A stretch of DNA of 64,000 nt from Gamsiella multidivaricata (taxonomy: Eukaryota; Mortierellomycota; Mortierellomycetes; Mortierellales; Mortierellaceae). Below the pieces are notes generated by a model, which was given only the letters and a program-made list of their open reading frames with translations, ran no database searches and was not told the DNA's origin. The DNA lies in the NCBI RefSeq assembly GCF_025024155.1, contig NW_026251761.1:62001-126000 (forward strand), written 5' to 3'. Below are positions 27,777-40,026 of this stretch, piece by piece. Every line of letters begins with the position of its first letter. Positions within the stretch are counted from its first letter, which is position 1. The translations under genes and the position numbers were made by a program.

Positions 27777-30653
27777 ATGAGGGCATATCTCCAGGTTCTC
27801 AGCACCGGCACCGCAGACTGTCCTTCCTCCGTGATCCTCCACTTTGACGCGCAGCGATATATGATCAACTGCGGTGAGGGCACCCAGCGCCTCTGCATGG
27901 AGTCCAAATTCCGTTTCTCAAAGATCAAGACCATCTTCTTCACCCGCACCCACTGGGACTGCATCGGCGGTGCTCCAGGTACCGTCCTTCAAAGAACCCA
28001 GTTGAGCTGATCCGCTTTTATTGTATTTTTTTGGCTACAATCACACTAACACGCGTCTTGCATCCATGTCCTAGGTATGCTTCTGACTCTGTCAGACGTT
28101 GGAACCGGACACATCAAGCTGGTGGGAGGCGAAAACCTGACCCATGCCTTGATCTCCACACGCCAATTCGTTTACAGGAACACCATGGCTGTCGACACCT
28201 TGGAGATGAGCGAGAACGAAAACACATACAGCGACGAGAACCTCCGTGTCACTGCCGTTCAGGTCTATCCCGACAACTTTGTTCGTGATTCACCGTATGA
28301 GTGGCCATATCATAGATCAGTCGGCGGCCGATTCTCGCTAGACAACTCTACTGCGCCTGCTTCATCTGCGACAGATTCCACTCCCGTCGCCATCGGATCC
28401 AAGAGGTCCTCGGACGAGTTGCAGCCATCTTCATCGCCGACTGTTAAGGATCAAGTCAAAGATCCGCAGGAGATCAGGAAGCAGATTCTGGCTGGCATGC
28501 TGAACTTGAGCGGCACTGTAGGAGACTCGTCCACAGCCAACAAGAAAATTAAGCGGAACAAAAATACCAATGGGGGCAATTGCACTGCTCAGACGGCGAC
28601 TGCGGCAGTGACGGATGTTGACGCGATCGAGGCGGCACGTTCAAGAAGCAATAATGGACGGTTCATGGAGCTGCCGAGGACGAGCCCCAACACCAGCGCG
28701 ATCAGCTATATCTTTCAGACGCCAGACTATGTCGGTAAGTTTGATCAGGAGGCCGCTATCAAACTTGGTCTCAAGCCTGGCAGGCTCTACGGTAATCTCG
28801 TCAAGGGAATCTCCGTTTCTTTGGAATCAGGAGAGATTATCCATCCTCACCAAGTCATCAGTGGTGCTCGTCCAGGAAGAGTCTTCATGGTGATTGACTG
28901 CCCGACTGTCGAATACATCTCTTCGCTGGTAAAATCCAAGGAGTTCGAGAGATTTCAAGGATTAGGATCAGGATCAGAGTCAGAGGCGGGCAAGGACCGT
29001 CTGAAGGCTGAGTGTATTGTTCACCTGGGTAGCCACTCTGTTCTGAGTCACCCCGACTACAAAGCCTGGATGCAGCTCTTCGGACCGGACACTCAGCACA
29101 TCGTTGCCAATCAGGACTACTGCTCTCAAAAACTGATCTGGCAAAGTCAGTCGCGCACCTGCCACAAGCTGTCGAAACTGGATCCGACCATTTTCCCGAT
29201 CCCATACCACGACAATACACCAGCACATGATCTGGCCACTGATCTTAAAGGAATAGTGGTCAAGGCTCAAGTGGCAGAGAGTTTGCTGGGATATCAATTG
29301 GAGCCCTCGGTAGGGTGGGAACGCTCAGAAATTATCAACCCAATGGAACCATTTCACGGCCACGATGCATCGAGTGAGAAGACCCCGCCATATATGAAGG
29401 AATACTATGAGTTGGCAGACAAGGCGAACGAAGAGATTGCAAAGGATATCAAGACGTATTCGGAGGAGATCCCAGGAAAGGACGTTATCTTGACGGCGCT
29501 TGGCACTGGATCGTCGCATCCCTCAAAGTATAGAAACGGTAAGCAATTGATCTATCACGCTGGATGAACCTTTTCGAGAAGCTATAATTGCTGATGTTAA
29601 TCTTTGTTTGCTGTATTGGTCTCTAGTCAGCGCTACGTTGCTGGACATGCCGAACGGTGGTACCTTTTTTTTGGATTGTGGTGAAGGAACTTTTGGGCAG
29701 ATGTTCCGCCAATTTGGCGGCTACAAGCGATCTGCGGAGCAAAGAAATTATGTTGAGGATCGGATCAAGAGACTGAAGGGAATCTTTATCTCGCATCTTC
29801 ACGCGGACCATCATCTCGGCGTCGTCACCGTCATTGACAGCTGGAATAAGGTAGGGTGCCTCTTTTTGTTTGTTCAGGCTAGTTTTTGGTCTACTGTACC
29901 AGATATCTCTGGTGTGTAATTACTTTTATTTTGTTTATCAAATAGCTTCGCGATGCGGACGCAGAGCCGTTGTATCTGGTGGCGCCATTGAAGTTCAACG
30001 GCTTCTTGCAGGAACTGTCGGATGTACAGGACTTTGGGTACAAGAATGTACAGTTTATCAACTGCGAGGACATGGTGTATTGGCGGGACAAGTACGACTA
30101 TCGCAGGCAGAACATTCAAGCTATTCTGGACCGCCTTCTGGAGTCATCTGGCTTCGATGAGATCTCTACTGTAGATGTGATCCATTGCCCCTGGTCGTAT
30201 GGCATCAGCATGACACACAAGGAGGGCTGGAAGGTTGTTTACTCGGGTGACACTCGGCCCTGCGAGAACCTTGTACAGGCGGGCCATGGTGCTACAGTGG
30301 TGCTACATGAAGCGACATTCGAGGATGACATGTCTGAGCTTGCCCTGGCTAAGAAGCACTCGACAACGCAGGAGGCAATCATGGTGGGCGAGGGCATGGA
30401 GGCAAAGTATACGATGCTGACGCACTTCAGTCAGCGATACCCTAAGATCCCGAAGTTTGACTCTGAGGACAAGACGACGCAGATCGGTATCTGCTTTGAT
30501 ATGATGAGTGTCAAGCTGGGTCAGATTGGGAGGTTGGCAAAGTATCTGCCGGCGCTGCAGACGCTGTACTCACCACAGAGTGAGGAGGCCCAGGAAGGCG
30601 AAGGCGAGGTCAGGGACAGCGAGCTCAAGAGCTTAGCACCACATGCGGAATGA
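27777..30653 (+). CDS. tRNase Z, long form (ELAC2/Trz1-like)
   Basis: Exons 27777..27978, 28075..29538, 29627..29850 and 29946..30653 encode 865 aa. Long-form tRNase Z is a duplicated metallo-beta-lactamase enzyme that cuts the 3' trailer of pre-tRNAs. The N-half keeps NCGEGTQRLCMESKFRF and FFTRTHWDCIGG, with the metal motif degraded as expected. The C-half has LGTGSSHPSKYRN, the DCGEGTFGQMFRQFG block and the active-site HLHADHH at about residues 613-619. It also keeps YSGDTRPC and HEATFEDD, and ends with the HFSQRYPK segment. A Ser/Lys-rich linker joins the halves. The ATG at 27777 is the first in frame, but the frame is open for over 300 bp upstream. Confidence 0.96.
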
Positions 30654-30966
30654 AAGTGTCATTCACTGTAGAGAAACGGATGAATAAAAGAAAAAGGCCC
30701 TTTTGGACTGGGATGCAAGTGCTTTGCCACACAGCGTCATTATTTGGACAGGGAGATGACACGCGTTGTCCCATTTCTCTCTCCTGAGACAATTTTCAGT
30801 CATATCTACTACTATCTATACTTTCTTCCCCTCATTCTCTCCCCGCACTGTTTTTTCATTCATTCTCATTTTCCTCACTCATTCATTCCTATTATTCTCA
30901 TTCTCACATCCTCATTACTCTCAGTCCCACTCACTCCTCACTTCCTTATTGCTCACCAAGAAAACA
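30654..30966. other. Spacer between tRNase Z and the Pep12-type SNARE
   Basis: 313 bp: 3' flank of tRNase Z, then a pyrimidine-rich leader (TTCATTCTC-type words) immediately before the syntaxin ATG. Nothing else is seen. Confidence 0.5.
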
Positions 30967-32680
30967 ATGTCGTTTGCAGACTTGGAACGAGGCGAAGGTG
31001 GCTTTCGACGCACTGCTGGCTCAGGACCCAGTCCTCTTGGCGGAAACGGAGCCAGCAGCGGTAACGGTGGCAGCAACAATAACAATAGCAACAACCGATT
31101 CAACCAAGGCGGCAACAATGGTAAAGCGTCCCCTCTCATTAGAAAAGGAGAGCTTTTACTTTGTAGTCGCTATACTCTCTAGAAGCGACGAGCGAGCACA
31201 GTGTGAACACTTCAAACCGTTTTCGTGGACCAAGCGTAGAGAGACTAACCAAGTACCACCTCACTTCTGCCCCCTCATGACAATGTAATGATAGCAGCGG
31301 GACAACAAACGGCGGCGGCGTTTAGTGCGAAGGTGAACCAGATTTCGCAGCAGGTGTTTCGAATCTCATCAAATGTGTCTTCAATACAACGGTTTGTTGG
31401 ATTTCTTGGCACGAACAAGGATACGCCAGACGTGCGGAACAAACTGTATGTGCTAGGAATTCAATATGCAAATCGTATTCGGGCGCCTTTTTATATTTTT
31501 CTTTTTTATTTTCTTTTTTATACGACAGTTGATGAGGTCCACATAGCTGTGTTCTCGAAGGAGCTGATTTATTTTTTATTTTTATCGACTCTTGTGTGTG
31601 TTGCTGACCTTCTGACCTGCGTTGGCAACGTGTTAGATTTTTGTGCATCCATGTTTTTTATTTTATTTTTCGGTTTCTTTGCTCACGCGCGCGCTTTTGC
31701 ATCATTTCATCATCTTTGTGTTCTGAACAAAATGCTAGGCATGAAATAACGGAGCAGACAAGGGAGCTTGTCAAGGATACCAGCCAGGAAATTAAGGATC
31801 TCGCCAAACACGATAACACCCATGGAGTAAGTGCGACTGGACGACTTGGTGACTCGGAACTAATGCGTTGATCCGATGCTATTGTGTGCATCCTTTCAAT
31901 CGGACGTGAGGCTAACGCTGAGTTTACCCTCTGTGTTTTCTCGAATGAATGAATTGGAATTTGGTCCATAGAAAAAATTGGAGCATAACAAGTTGTCCAA
32001 GGACTTTCAGAAGGTCTTGGTGGAGTTCCAGAAGGTCCAGCGGGTATCGGCGGAAAAGCAGCGGGAGTTTGTTGATCGCGTTCGACAGACCAACGTTCGT
32101 AATGATTATGAGTAAGTTTCGTTCGCGCTTTTTTTTTTATTCATTTTATTCGACATTATTTGATTCGTTTGCATACAGCTATCTAACTAGACGTAACTAT
32201 AATAGGGATGAGGATGCAAGCGAGTCGGGCGACCAGCCGTTGATAAATGAATCGCAGCGCCGGATGCAATTGATGGTGGTCGATAATGAACTCGAGTACA
32301 ATGAGTCGTTAATTGTGCAGCGCGAAGAGGAGATCCGGGAGATCGAGAGTGGCATCACAGAGCTGAATGAGATCTTCAGGGACCTTGGAACCATGGTCAA
32401 TGAGCAGGGCAGCATGCTCGGTATGTCCTTCTGAACCGCTTGGATCGCCTGTACTTGTGAATACTGTTCTTTTGCAGCCAAATATTAACGATGCTGCCTT
32501 TTCTTGATTGTAGACTCGATTGAGAACAATGTTACATCGATTAGCATGGTGACACAGTCTGCGTCCGAGGAATTGACGACAGCGGCAATTCATCAAAGAA
32601 ATGCGCGCAAGAAGTCGTGCTATCTGCTGTTGATTATCGCCGTCGTCGCCGGCATCGTCGTCCTTGCCATCTTAAGCTAA
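30967..32680 (+). CDS. PEP12: Syntaxin-7/12, Pep12-type Qa-SNARE
   Basis: Exons 30967..31120, 31295..31445, 31739..31826, 31972..32111, 32206..32420 and 32514..32680 encode 304 aa. After a Gly/Asn-rich N-terminus comes an Habc-type helix (QISQQVFRISSNVSSIQRF, then LGTNKDTPDVRNKLHEI). It continues with KLSKDFQKVLVEFQKVQR, a signature of the STX7/STX12/Pep12 group. The SNARE motif spans QREEEIREIESGITELNEIF, with the zero-layer Gln in GTMVNEQGSML. A C-terminal tail anchor (CYLLLIIAVVAGIVVLAILS) ends the protein. Family role: fusion at late endosome/prevacuole. It is the second Qa-SNARE gene in 6 kb, on the other strand. Confidence 0.94.
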
Positions 32681-32956
32681 AAAGGGTCATTTGTGAGAAC
32701 AATACATAAAAAAAAAGATACGATACCATTAAGAATCAAATTGACTACCATATGCGGTGTTTCCGGGGTGTGAACGGACTTGATGGATCGGGCGATCCCT
32801 CTTTTTCATTGTCTTGTTCCTCATCCCCACCGACTGGCTTCACCTTGCCACGATCATTCCAGCGAACGACATTACACTTGACCTTTGTCCTGTCCACGTT
32901 GACTCGATTCGATTCTAACCATAAACGAACATCCATTCATTCTTTCGCAAGGACTC

Positions 32957-33304
32957 ATGACGAACGCAACACAGCAGCCTGATCAGCACAACCAAGATCC
33001 TGACTGGGCGCCTACACCTCGGCCACACGTTCACGCGCAGTACCGCAAGACAATGGCACCTTCAGAGGCAAAGTCGCAGGACGATAAAAAGGGGGACGGA
33101 GACAAAGAAGAAGAGGAGGAGGAGGAGGAGGAGGAAGAGGAAGATGAGTACGAGAAACGGATTGAGCGGACGGGGTGTGCGGCAGAGAACGAGGCGTTGC
33201 AGATGTGTTATGCGGAGAAGCATGATTGGCGGGCGTGCAAGGATGCGATGCAGGCGTTTCGGGAGTGCTGGAAGCGCAATGGCAATGTTCAAGCCGAGGA
33301 GTAG
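32957..33304 (+). CDS. COA4: Twin CX9C protein, cytochrome c oxidase assembly factor COA4-like
   Basis: Single exon, 115 aa. The C-terminal part (about residues 71-102) has two CX9C helices, CAAENEALQMC and CKDAMQAFREC, joined by a linker with HDWRAC; the DWR-C spacing is typical of COA4 (Cmc3). Such proteins are imported into the mitochondrial intermembrane space by the Mia40 disulphide relay and help assemble complex IV. Residues before the CHCH region contain a run of about 14 glutamates from GAG/GAA codons (about 33108-33146). No N-terminal presequence is needed or seen. Confidence 0.85.
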   Translation: MTNATQQPDQHNQDPDWAPTPRPHVHAQYRKTMAPSEAKSQDDKKGDGDKEEEEEEEEEEEEDEYEKRIERTGCAAENEALQMCYAEKHDWRACKDAMQAFRECWKRNGNVQAEE

Positions 33305-33708
33305 GCCCCCTCCCTCCTCCCCCTAGAGGTGTATGGATAATAAAGATGCTGTGGTTTAGTTCTCCTATTGAACCAGACTGTCATGGGATATTTGTTCAGT
33401 GCTTCGTTAGAGATTTTCGAGATATTCATGATTCGTATGAGTGAAGTTTAGATATCAATGCTCGTTGAGTAAAAGGACCAACTTTATTTTCCGCGCACAG
33501 ACAGAAGTACGTCTTGTTTCGTAGGCATGGACGCGTTGACGCGTCAGTAACCTTTATTGACTGATGGTACAATGTATAGTCTATGTGTGTGTATGTGTGT
33601 GTATGTGTGTGTATGTGTGTGTATGTGTGTGTGTGTATGTGTGGGTAAGTGATAAGTTCATAAGCTATTATTACTATTACTATTATTGTTTGGATCCGTA
33701 CCGTGTGG
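33305..33708. other. Convergent spacer with TGTGTATG repeat
   Basis: 404 bp between COA4 and the transporter. Its main feature is a (TGTGTATG)n microsatellite at about 33578-33645. No gene. Confidence 0.7.
33578..33645. repeat. (TGTGTATG)n microsatellite
   Basis: Repeated TGTGTATG and TGTG units in the COA4/transporter spacer. Confidence 0.9.
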
Positions 33709-35643
33709 TTACCTCCTACCCTCGGACTGATCGTCATCATCCATGGTATCCAAAGAAATGTATTCATTCCGGTCCATGACCTTCACAGAACTCAGCGTTG
33801 TCGGGTTCTGCTTACCCTTGGATGACGACGACGATGATGGCATTGACACAGGGGAGATCGCCAGTGTGGTGCTCGAAGTCGCCGAACTTGTCGAGTCGCG
33901 TCCTGAATGCTGCAATGCTGCAGAACCATTGGTCGCTGTCTCCTCATCCTTTGGGACCGAAGGTGCGCGGTAGTAGAGATGCAGGGCGAAGCAGCATCCG
34001 AAGCATCCGATGAAGAAGAGGACGGTGAGGCGGTCGTTCAAGAGGAGCCATGAGACGAGGGCAGCGAAGAACATGGACATGGAGGAGGCGTAGACTTTGG
34101 TGATCGAGCCCGAGAATTTGATGATGGCAGAGGTGACGAGACCCAGAGAGGCGTAGGCCATGATGATCAGAACGTGAATCGGGGCCATGTCCGAGAAGAA
34201 TCCACCTCCTTCGGCGGCGGGTGTGGTAGAAGGGGTGAGGACGTAGGTGATGCCGTTGAAGAGGATACCGAACATGTAGAGCTTCATATTCTGGAGATGG
34301 ATGGACTCCTTTGCGAAGCGTTCCTTCATCACATACTCTGAGAAGACGGATGCGGCGGCGGAGAGGGAGCAGAAGAGGACCATGAGGAGGAATGCCTGGA
34401 GGGAGATGGAGAGGGTGAGACCGCGTTCGAGGTCGATTTGGGAGACAGCTGTGGAGAGGAAGAGGATGGCGAGGGAGACCCATTGGGCGGGAGAGAGAAG
34501 GCGGTGGAGGAAGAGGTAGGAGAAGAGACCGGTGGTGAGGATCTTGAGGTTGGAGAGGACGACGTAGGTGGGAGCGGGCATGAGGGCGAGGAGGACGAAG
34601 GTGAGGTTGTTGTTGAAGAAATAGATGGCCCCGGGGACGGCGAAGAAGAGGATGGGGGGGATGCTACATCCTGAGGAAGATCTGGTGGATGGTGATGATC
34701 CAGGGGCAGACTCGCCCTGGTCATCATCATCTTCGTCGTCGTCGTCGTTGGCTTCTTTGGGTTTCAGCAGATGCTGTTTGCTGCTGCTGCTGCTGCTATC
34801 AATGGGCCGCTGATTCTCCTCGTCATCTTGCAGTGGGGCGGTGTTGTTGCTCCGCCTAAAGTTCATTCCCACCAGGTCCTTTCTTTCGAAGCATAGGAGC
34901 GTGTATGAGACTACGATCGATGTGGACACATACAAGGACGTCAGTAATGTATACAGGTTCACTTTTACAGGTTCACTTTCTTCTTTGCCGTCACCGTCAT
35001 CTGTATCTTTATCTTCATATCCACCACATCACATTCCAATCCAGATGTCATGGTGTCGTGTGTGTTGTACATGTTCATAGACTATTGACGCGCTATTGTC
35101 TAAATTCGCGTTTAAGTTGTTCCGTTCGCATAAAAAAGGAAAGACAGGGTGGTGTGCGCCCATTGGGCTGTCTTTCTTTTGCCTTTTGTTTGTGGTCGTG
35201 TGCAAAAAAAAAACCTTACAGCCTTTTTAATCCCGCTGCTGGATTTATGCCAGTTTGACTTTTTCTGTTTCTTCCAGAAACAAAGGGCGCCGTTGGTCGA
35301 GTCCAAAAGTCAGAGTAATTTTATCCGCAACCCCTCTTCACTGTGTGTCCAACCGCAGGGAGGGGGGCTTTTTTTTTACGCCATTTCTCCTTGCTGCGAT
35401 ATGATGCAAATATACACAGATTTAAGAAACAAAGCGCACTTTAAATGACTTACTGAAGAGTTTAAGCAGCTCGGAGAGGAACAAGAGCTTTGCAGAACTT
35501 GGATGTGGGTCTGGGCGGTTGCCGGCCAATTTGACGAGGATGGATTCGGAGGATTGGAAGATACAGAGCAAGAAGCCCAGCATGAAGGTGAGGCCCATAG
35601 ACTGAATTGCTGTCCATAAAGATCGTAGTACTGATGTCGACAT
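33709..35643 (-). CDS. SLC35A-type nucleotide-sugar transporter
   Basis: Minus-strand exons 35454..35643 and 33709..34961 encode 480 aa; the intron is unusually long at 492 bp. Membrane segments begin with LTFMLGFLLCIFQSSESILV and continue through VPGAIYFFNNNLTFVLLALM, the LSNLKILTTGLFSYLFLHRL block, LSAAASVFSEYVMKE and IIKFSGSITKVYASSMSM, the last being the KVYA/S signature of the Nuc_sug_transp family. Members carry UDP-sugars or CMP-sialic acid from cytosol into the Golgi lumen; substrate cannot be read from sequence. An acidic, Ser-rich cytosolic loop (DDDDEDDDDQGES) interrupts the first third, and a Ser-rich tail follows the last membrane segment. Confidence 0.88.
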
Positions 35644-37467
35644 GGCTGTCGTACGTATTTGTGAAGTGTGTGAAGTAAGGTGCGAGAGGAGAATCAAAAG
35701 TGAATGAAGAAATGAAAAAAAATGAAAAAGAAAGAAATAGTGGTCTGGATATAACAGAGACAGTGGTCTAGATATAACAGGGCTATCGGTATCAAAAAAG
35801 AATTGATAGTTGGGCCGGCAAAAATGGAAGCTTGCTTAAGGCGCAAGACAGGGAGAAAGAACGACACGAAGATGACGAATGATGATACTGAGGAAGATGC
35901 TGCCGAAACGGTATTGCTGAAATGGAAATGGTGTGCAAGGTGTACCAGACACAACGCTACCAAATCGATCTACAGATACAGAGGCGGGGATACACGAGTA
36001 ATCGATGGTTGAGGAGGATGTCCGAGGTGGCTGTGGAGGTTTACTACACAGGGATGGAGAAAGAGGGATAATGAGCAGAGGGAGAGGGAGGGTAGGATGT
36101 GGAGGAGTGTTGTGATAGGATGGGTTGTAGACTAGCGTGAGTGGATTTGACTTATTAGGAAAAAGCGCTCGCGTGCCTGGATGTAATTTCTGATGGGGGA
36201 GAGAGTACAGTCAGTGTTAAGGGAAAACGATAATAGAGACGCTTTAAAGGTGTGATGAAAATGTGAAAGTGAAGGTGAAGGTGAAAGCGAATGTGTACAA
36301 GAACAAGGGACAGGGGTCATCAACGAGTGGAAGAGGGACGGGGGACGACAGGAAGAAAAGGAGAAAAGGAAAGGGAAAACAGGATTAAAAGAGAAAAGAG
36401 AGGGGGCGTTCTTCGCTCTAGAACCACTCTCAAACTTCCAGGGCACGGAATGACTGCTTCCCTTCCCCGCCCATTGCTCTAGCCCGATCGACTTTATATA
36501 TATCGTATGTACAATGGTGCGAGACAGGGGCGAATGGATTCAATTGAATTGAATGGAAACGAGGGCGAGCTCCTTTTTGGCACGCGATCCATCTTAAATC
36601 GTTGGCTCACTTTTTTTCTTGACTATCCAGTCAAACTTCCGCCCTCTCTCCACAACCACACAACCACAGCGACCCAGCCATTGGCCTAGACTTCTACACA
36701 TGAAAGCATAACCCTAGTCCGATTAGTCTAGCCCTGAAGGGGAATCTTTTCCTTTCTTCATACAACGATCGTCTTGCCCAAACGCTATCAAACGACATGG
36801 GCAGCAGTCTGTAGTCAAACAGGCAGCACACACACGACCAAAGGCTGGGCAAGCACAATAGTATACGCCCAATCAAGGTGCGCCAGCTATTTTAGGAGCC
36901 AATGAAACATTTTTTCTTGTGTTCTCTTCGTTCTAGTCGCGCCGATCCTCCAATTTACATGCTTGTCGCACCAAACGAGCGCCATTGGATATGGATATCT
37001 GCTTTTTGTACCCCTTTTTCGTCTGCTGTTTGTGTGCTTGTGCTGCTCGTGTGCCCATCTTTTTTCTTTTTCAGGGTGTTCTCAAAGACTTTCATTTCAT
37101 TACATTCCCGACTGCAAATTCAAAAGAAAATGCGGCGGGCGCACAAATAGGAAAGAGGCGGAATTCGATTTCCCATTCCAGGCCCCAGCAATAGACACCT
37201 ACACATCTACACATCTAGTGTCCGATATCCTTTTTTTTTTTTTTTTTTTTTCGGAATTACAATTTCGCTCTGCATTTCTTTCTGTCGTTTATTTCGAGCA
37301 AGGTTCACAATTCCTAGCAAAATCCTGCCGCGGAACAAATGCTACAGATGGTATAATGCGATGTGTGAGTGCAGTGTGCGTATGCGTATGCAGGGTGCGA
37401 ATGCGAACGCGAAAGTAAGTATGCCTGTGACTCCAAATCCGGATGTGAGGGTGCAGTACAAGTGGCC
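35644..37467. other. 1.8-kb gene-free region
   Basis: No gene recognised. It contains the 5' flank of the transporter, GA-rich sequence (about 36040-36400, including GAAGGT-type repeats near 36258-36290), a TATATATA word near 36495 with no gene obviously attached, and a poly-T tract at about 37231-37250. The open frames are short and overlap low-complexity DNA. Confidence 0.5.
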
Positions 37468-40026
37468 CTACACTCCATAGTGCGCATAGACCACGTCGAC
37501 CTCATCCTTCTCTGCATCCGATAACTCAGTCTGATTTTCATCCTTATCGTACTCGTTGTTGTTGGTTTCTTCGTTGACCCTGACGCTGTTATTGGCCTGA
37601 TATTCATTGTTGACTCTGCTAATAAACCCAGACGGTGACTGCTCAGCACTAGCATGGGTCTGTAAAGTATCTCCATTGCCAGATTGAATTGGAGTGTAAT
37701 AACCAACCAAACTAGAACACAATGGCTGTGAGTGCTGTTGTTCATATTCCTGCGTTTGCCCCCGTATTTGATTCTGTTGGTCTTGCTGTTGGTGCTGTGC
37801 AGGTTGTTGCTGCTGTGTTTGCTGCTGCATCTGTTGAGATGCTGTCGCCATCGCAGCAAGGCGTCCAGAACTCGCCGTGTTCACCAAATCAAACATGGCC
37901 CCATCACGGACCCGTTTCTTAGGACCCGGCCTGGTATATATCGACATCGATTTCGACCCCGAGGATGCTGTGCTCGTCGACGTCAGTGGGAGCGGTGCTA
38001 CTTCTGTGGAGGGTCTCGTCAATGCTGTTGCATTCAATACTGCTGCCATAAACCCAGCCATCGCTGCCTCGCCACCAGCAAAATGGCCTCTGTTGCGCCG
38101 CTTCCTTCCCCGCTCACCTGTTTGCAAAAAAGAACTCTCACTCGGCTGATCGTCATCGTCGTCTCGCTCGCTCAGTTCGCTTTCTGAGCTTCTAGGAGAT
38201 TCGCGGGCTTCTTCTTCTTCCTGGACTACGAAGAGCTGCCCGAGACGTCCGTCCAGTTTACTGCAATGTCGGATATCAAGCGTCTGAAGCTGTCGACAAT
38301 GCGTCAGAAAGACCCGGACCTCGTCCGCAGTAACCCATTCACATCCTGCCAACCACAATCTTTGTAGCTTCGGACAGAACTCTCCTAGAGCTTTGGCGCC
38401 ATCGGCGGCCGTCACAGGGACATATGTCAATCCAGCACGAGGTCCAGGTTGAAGCGTCGATTGATAATCTCCAGTCTCCAAATAGAGCGTATCTGGCGTC
38501 AAGGTCGACCCCAAACAGAGCGACTCCAGGTTAGGGCAATTTCGCGCCATTTGAATAAGCGATGAGACCGTAACCGTGATTGGCTTCATATAGCGAACCT
38601 CCACGACATCTGCCTTAGCAGGCGTTGTCTGGGTTGTGCGATCCCGATCCATGTTTCCCTGGCTGTTATAAAGACTCCGTGCCGAGTTCTGTGCTGCGCC
38701 TTGTCGGTGCGACAATAGATCCATCACTGCCCTGTTCCAGCTCCCATTAGGCTGCATGGTCGACGGATGATTGGCCAAAGGGAACGTTGCCGTAACATTC
38801 GCGTGTGTCCGTGGAAGAGAAGCTGATGAGGACGAGTTCTGCCCCATCGACTGGCGATATTCGTTCTCCATGGACCAAAGGATCGACCACCGTTGGCTTG
38901 TTGCCAGGTTGGGGTTGCGGAATGAACTTGACGGCACGGTATTGCCGCTACCTTGGAGACTGGATCCCTCTGAGATAGCTCGCTGTCGACTGGACGTTGA
39001 AGAGTTGCCTCGGTCCGTGCTTGTCCTCCAAGAATCCCGATTCGAAGACCATTCGTCCCAATCAGATGCGCCATAGCTCACAAAGAAACTTGTGCCCTGA
39101 TCCACGCGACTCGTGCCTACGTCTACAGGATGGGCTGCATGTAAAGGATCGAGAGCCACAGACATATTTGAAGTCGAAGGATGCGCCTCTGGGTGAATAA
39201 TGCACATCCTGTTCCCTGCAGGCGGCGATGCCGATGAAGATGACGACGACGACGATGACGATGACGATGACAATACTGATGACGATCCTGTAGACTGGGG
39301 ACAGGTGCACTGCGACTGGTCGACCTGGACTATTTTCCGCGATAGATCGATCCCTCGTACATAATCTCCGAGGTTATTGCACAGACGACTACTGTTCCAT
39401 TGGGTTCGGCCTCCATAGACCTCAATCTGAGCAGGGGCTAGTTGTGATGGTGGGTGGCGACTAAATTGTCGATCACGAGAAAGGCTTTGAATGATGGAAC
39501 GTCGTCGGCGAGTTTTCGGTCGCTGCGAATCCTTGCTCCTGCACAGCGTTTGGATGAAAAGTGCCCAATGCAATGTGCTGGCAAATTGTGGGTATCGGTA
39601 TAGAATGCTGGTGGCACACAGATTCCAATCGAGACAGACGGATGAAGCAGCGAGAAGCGTTGGCTGATCCGTGAGTAGGTTTTCAAAGACTTGGATGAGG
39701 ACCTCGTTTGGCAAGACTCGAGCGGTTGGCGATGGTATTAACGAAGAAAGTGATAATGGTTCGTCCTGTCTCTTGCGATTGACAGCTTTCCCAGCTCGTG
39801 CAACTGCCAGCATTTGTTGTCTGGTGAGTTGATCCTGATCCTGATCCTGCTCCAACAGTAGGCCTTTTTCAAACAAAGACGGTTCTCGGATCCTGCGAAC
39901 AAGCGTGTCCTCCTCCAGCAGAACAAGGTCCAATTGGGACTGCGACTCGGATGGGATGATGGGCGGTGATTCTTCGGAGTCGAGCGCTTGCTCTGGGCTC
40001 GGTGTGGTTTCGGTGATAACTGTCAT
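37468..40026 (-). CDS. F-box protein, large and low-complexity
   Basis: Single exon, 852 aa. An F-box-like motif lies near residues 103-150: RVLPNEVLIQVFENL, then LLAASSVCLDWNLCATSILY. F-box proteins bind Skp1 and recruit substrates to SCF ubiquitin ligases. The middle carries leucine-rich segments separated by Ser runs (ARNCPNLESLCLGSTLTPDT, FCPKLQRLWLAGCEWVT, CRQLQTLDIRHCSKLDG), which fit an FBXL-type leucine-rich repeat region. The rest is disordered: a Ser run from TCC/TCA codons, a Gln-rich stretch near residue 730, and an acidic C-terminus. The substrate is unknown. Confidence 0.83.
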   Translation of the reverse strand: MTVITETTPSPEQALDSEESPPIIPSESQSQLDLVLLEEDTLVRRIREPSLFEKGLLLEQDQDQDQLTRQQMLAVARAGKAVNRKRQDEPLSLSSLIPSPTARVLPNEVLIQVFENLLTDQPTLLAASSVCLDWNLCATSILYRYPQFASTLHWALFIQTLCRSKDSQRPKTRRRRSIIQSLSRDRQFSRHPPSQLAPAQIEVYGGRTQWNSSRLCNNLGDYVRGIDLSRKIVQVDQSQCTCPQSTGSSSVLSSSSSSSSSSSSSASPPAGNRMCIIHPEAHPSTSNMSVALDPLHAAHPVDVGTSRVDQGTSFFVSYGASDWDEWSSNRDSWRTSTDRGNSSTSSRQRAISEGSSLQGSGNTVPSSSFRNPNLATSQRWSILWSMENEYRQSMGQNSSSSASLPRTHANVTATFPLANHPSTMQPNGSWNRAVMDLLSHRQGAAQNSARSLYNSQGNMDRDRTTQTTPAKADVVEVRYMKPITVTVSSLIQMARNCPNLESLCLGSTLTPDTLYLETGDYQSTLQPGPRAGLTYVPVTAADGAKALGEFCPKLQRLWLAGCEWVTADEVRVFLTHCRQLQTLDIRHCSKLDGRLGQLFVVQEEEEARESPRSSESELSERDDDDDQPSESSFLQTGERGRKRRNRGHFAGGEAAMAGFMAAVLNATALTRPSTEVAPLPLTSTSTASSGSKSMSIYTRPGPKKRVRDGAMFDLVNTASSGRLAAMATASQQMQQQTQQQQPAQHQQQDQQNQIRGQTQEYEQQHSQPLCSSLVGYYTPIQSGNGDTLQTHASAEQSPSGFISRVNNEYQANNSVRVNEETNNNEYDKDENQTELSDAEKDEVDVVYAHYGV

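Noticed and set aside
36480..36600. TATATATA word as promoter of a hidden gene
   Set aside because: No downstream frame on either strand has coding character or family similarity.
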